A stretch of DNA of 64,000 bases, from NCBI RefSeq assembly GCF_000196015.1, contig NC_007973.1, forward strand, positions 1,302,001 through 1,366,000. Direction: 5' to 3'. Below, piece by piece: positions 63,839 through 64,000 of this stretch. A model generated the notes under the pieces. It did no database searches. It had not been told where the DNA came from and saw nothing but the letters and a program-made list of their open reading frames with translations. The DNA is from Cupriavidus metallidurans CH34 (GTDB taxonomy: Bacteria; Pseudomonadota; Gammaproteobacteria; Burkholderiales; Burkholderiaceae). Within the stretch, counting starts at the first letter, position 1; each line of letters starts with the position of its first letter. Made by a program: the position numbers and the translations under genes.

Positions 63839-64000
63839 CGCGACCACGATGCTGGGCGGCCAAGGCACGCTGCCCAGTGTCCAAAAACAATCATCTCTCT
63901 ATCGAACGGGCGAGAATATGCGTACCCAGTCGGGCTTCCATTATGTGCCCAGCCAGTGCTTGGAGACCATTGCGGTATGCCATGTTTCTAATGCCCGGCC
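63839..64000. repeat. right-end repeat region of the RIT element, incomplete
   Basis: No gene. CCATTATGTGCC (63938-63949), AGTGCTTG (63955-63962) and TATGCC (63976-63981) are inverted copies of left-end blocks in the same order from the inside outwards, with spacing differences. The match runs to the window edge. Confidence 0.65.

Larger units (their letters stand above)
60420..64000 (+). mobile_element. RIT element (recombinase in trio) inserted in radC
   Basis: Three consecutive tyrosine recombinase genes overlap by ATGA and are flanked by imperfect inverted repeats. RIT elements of this type are known from Cupriavidus and other bacteria. The left end is at about 60420, judged by the break in radC. 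The right end is not reached: the right inverted repeat (63936-64000) still matches the left one at the window edge. Confidence 0.8.

Overview
The window is about 64 kb of GC-rich DNA from a beta-proteobacterium, almost certainly a Cupriavidus (Burkholderiaceae). The evidence is a phasin nearly identical to PhaP1 as I remember it from C. necator, an aceE-aceF-proteasome-like-lpdA operon, the aerobic box benzoyl-CoA pathway with its BoxR regulator, and a Tn4371-type integrase beside a RIT recombinase trio. From memory the gene order fits C. metallidurans; I could not check this.

Layout. 1-5.7 kb: a leftward block with folD, prlC, a small unknown protein, xth and a SulP transporter cut off by the window edge. 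5.9-10 kb: a CbiM-like membrane protein and a FixJ-type two-component pair. 10.2-17.5 kb: the pyruvate dehydrogenase operon (aceE, aceF, a proteasome-like protease gene, lpdA) behind a good sigma70 promoter. 17.5-18.8 kb: an array of hairpins and the convergent phasin gene phaP1, whose promoter is bracketed by two palindromes matching the known PhaR footprint layout. 18.8-22.5 kb: a deacetylase-family enzyme, a thioesterase, a nitroreductase and PBP7. 22.6-26 kb: an IclR regulator divergent from lutA-lutB and a small gene in the place of lutC. 26-28.9 kb: a TrpXYZ-type ABC importer. 29-34.5 kb: an aldo-keto reductase, pyrD, both N-degron aminoacyl-transferases (bpt, aat) separated by a repeat-built coiled-coil membrane protein, a NUDIX hydrolase and initiator tRNA-fMet. 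34.6-35.8 kb: a RES/Xre toxin-antitoxin module.

35.9-48.8 kb is a complete aerobic benzoate module: BoxA/BoxB epoxidase, BoxC dihydrodiol lyase, the BoxR regulator, benzoate-CoA ligase, an alpha/beta hydrolase, and a five-gene branched-chain-type ABC importer that probably brings in the aromatic acid. Two clusters of TGCA-containing boxes flank boxC and boxR and are the likely BoxR operators. 49-57 kb holds housekeeping genes: kup, tex, a periplasmic coiled-coil protein, a ydcH-like gene and yoaA.

57.3 kb to the end is a mobile region. A Tn4371-family ICE appears to start inside the T-tract of the terminator after yoaA. It carries its integrase, a DUF1016 nuclease and radC. The radC gene is broken after codon 117 by a RIT element, three overlapping tyrosine recombinase genes with imperfect terminal inverted repeats; the right end runs to or past the window edge.

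The points most worth following are the protease homologue inside the PDH operon, the RIT element and its ends, the hairpin array after phaP1, and the gene inserted between bpt and aat. I found no CRISPR array, rRNA or replication origin. I did not find a clearly undescribed multi-gene system.
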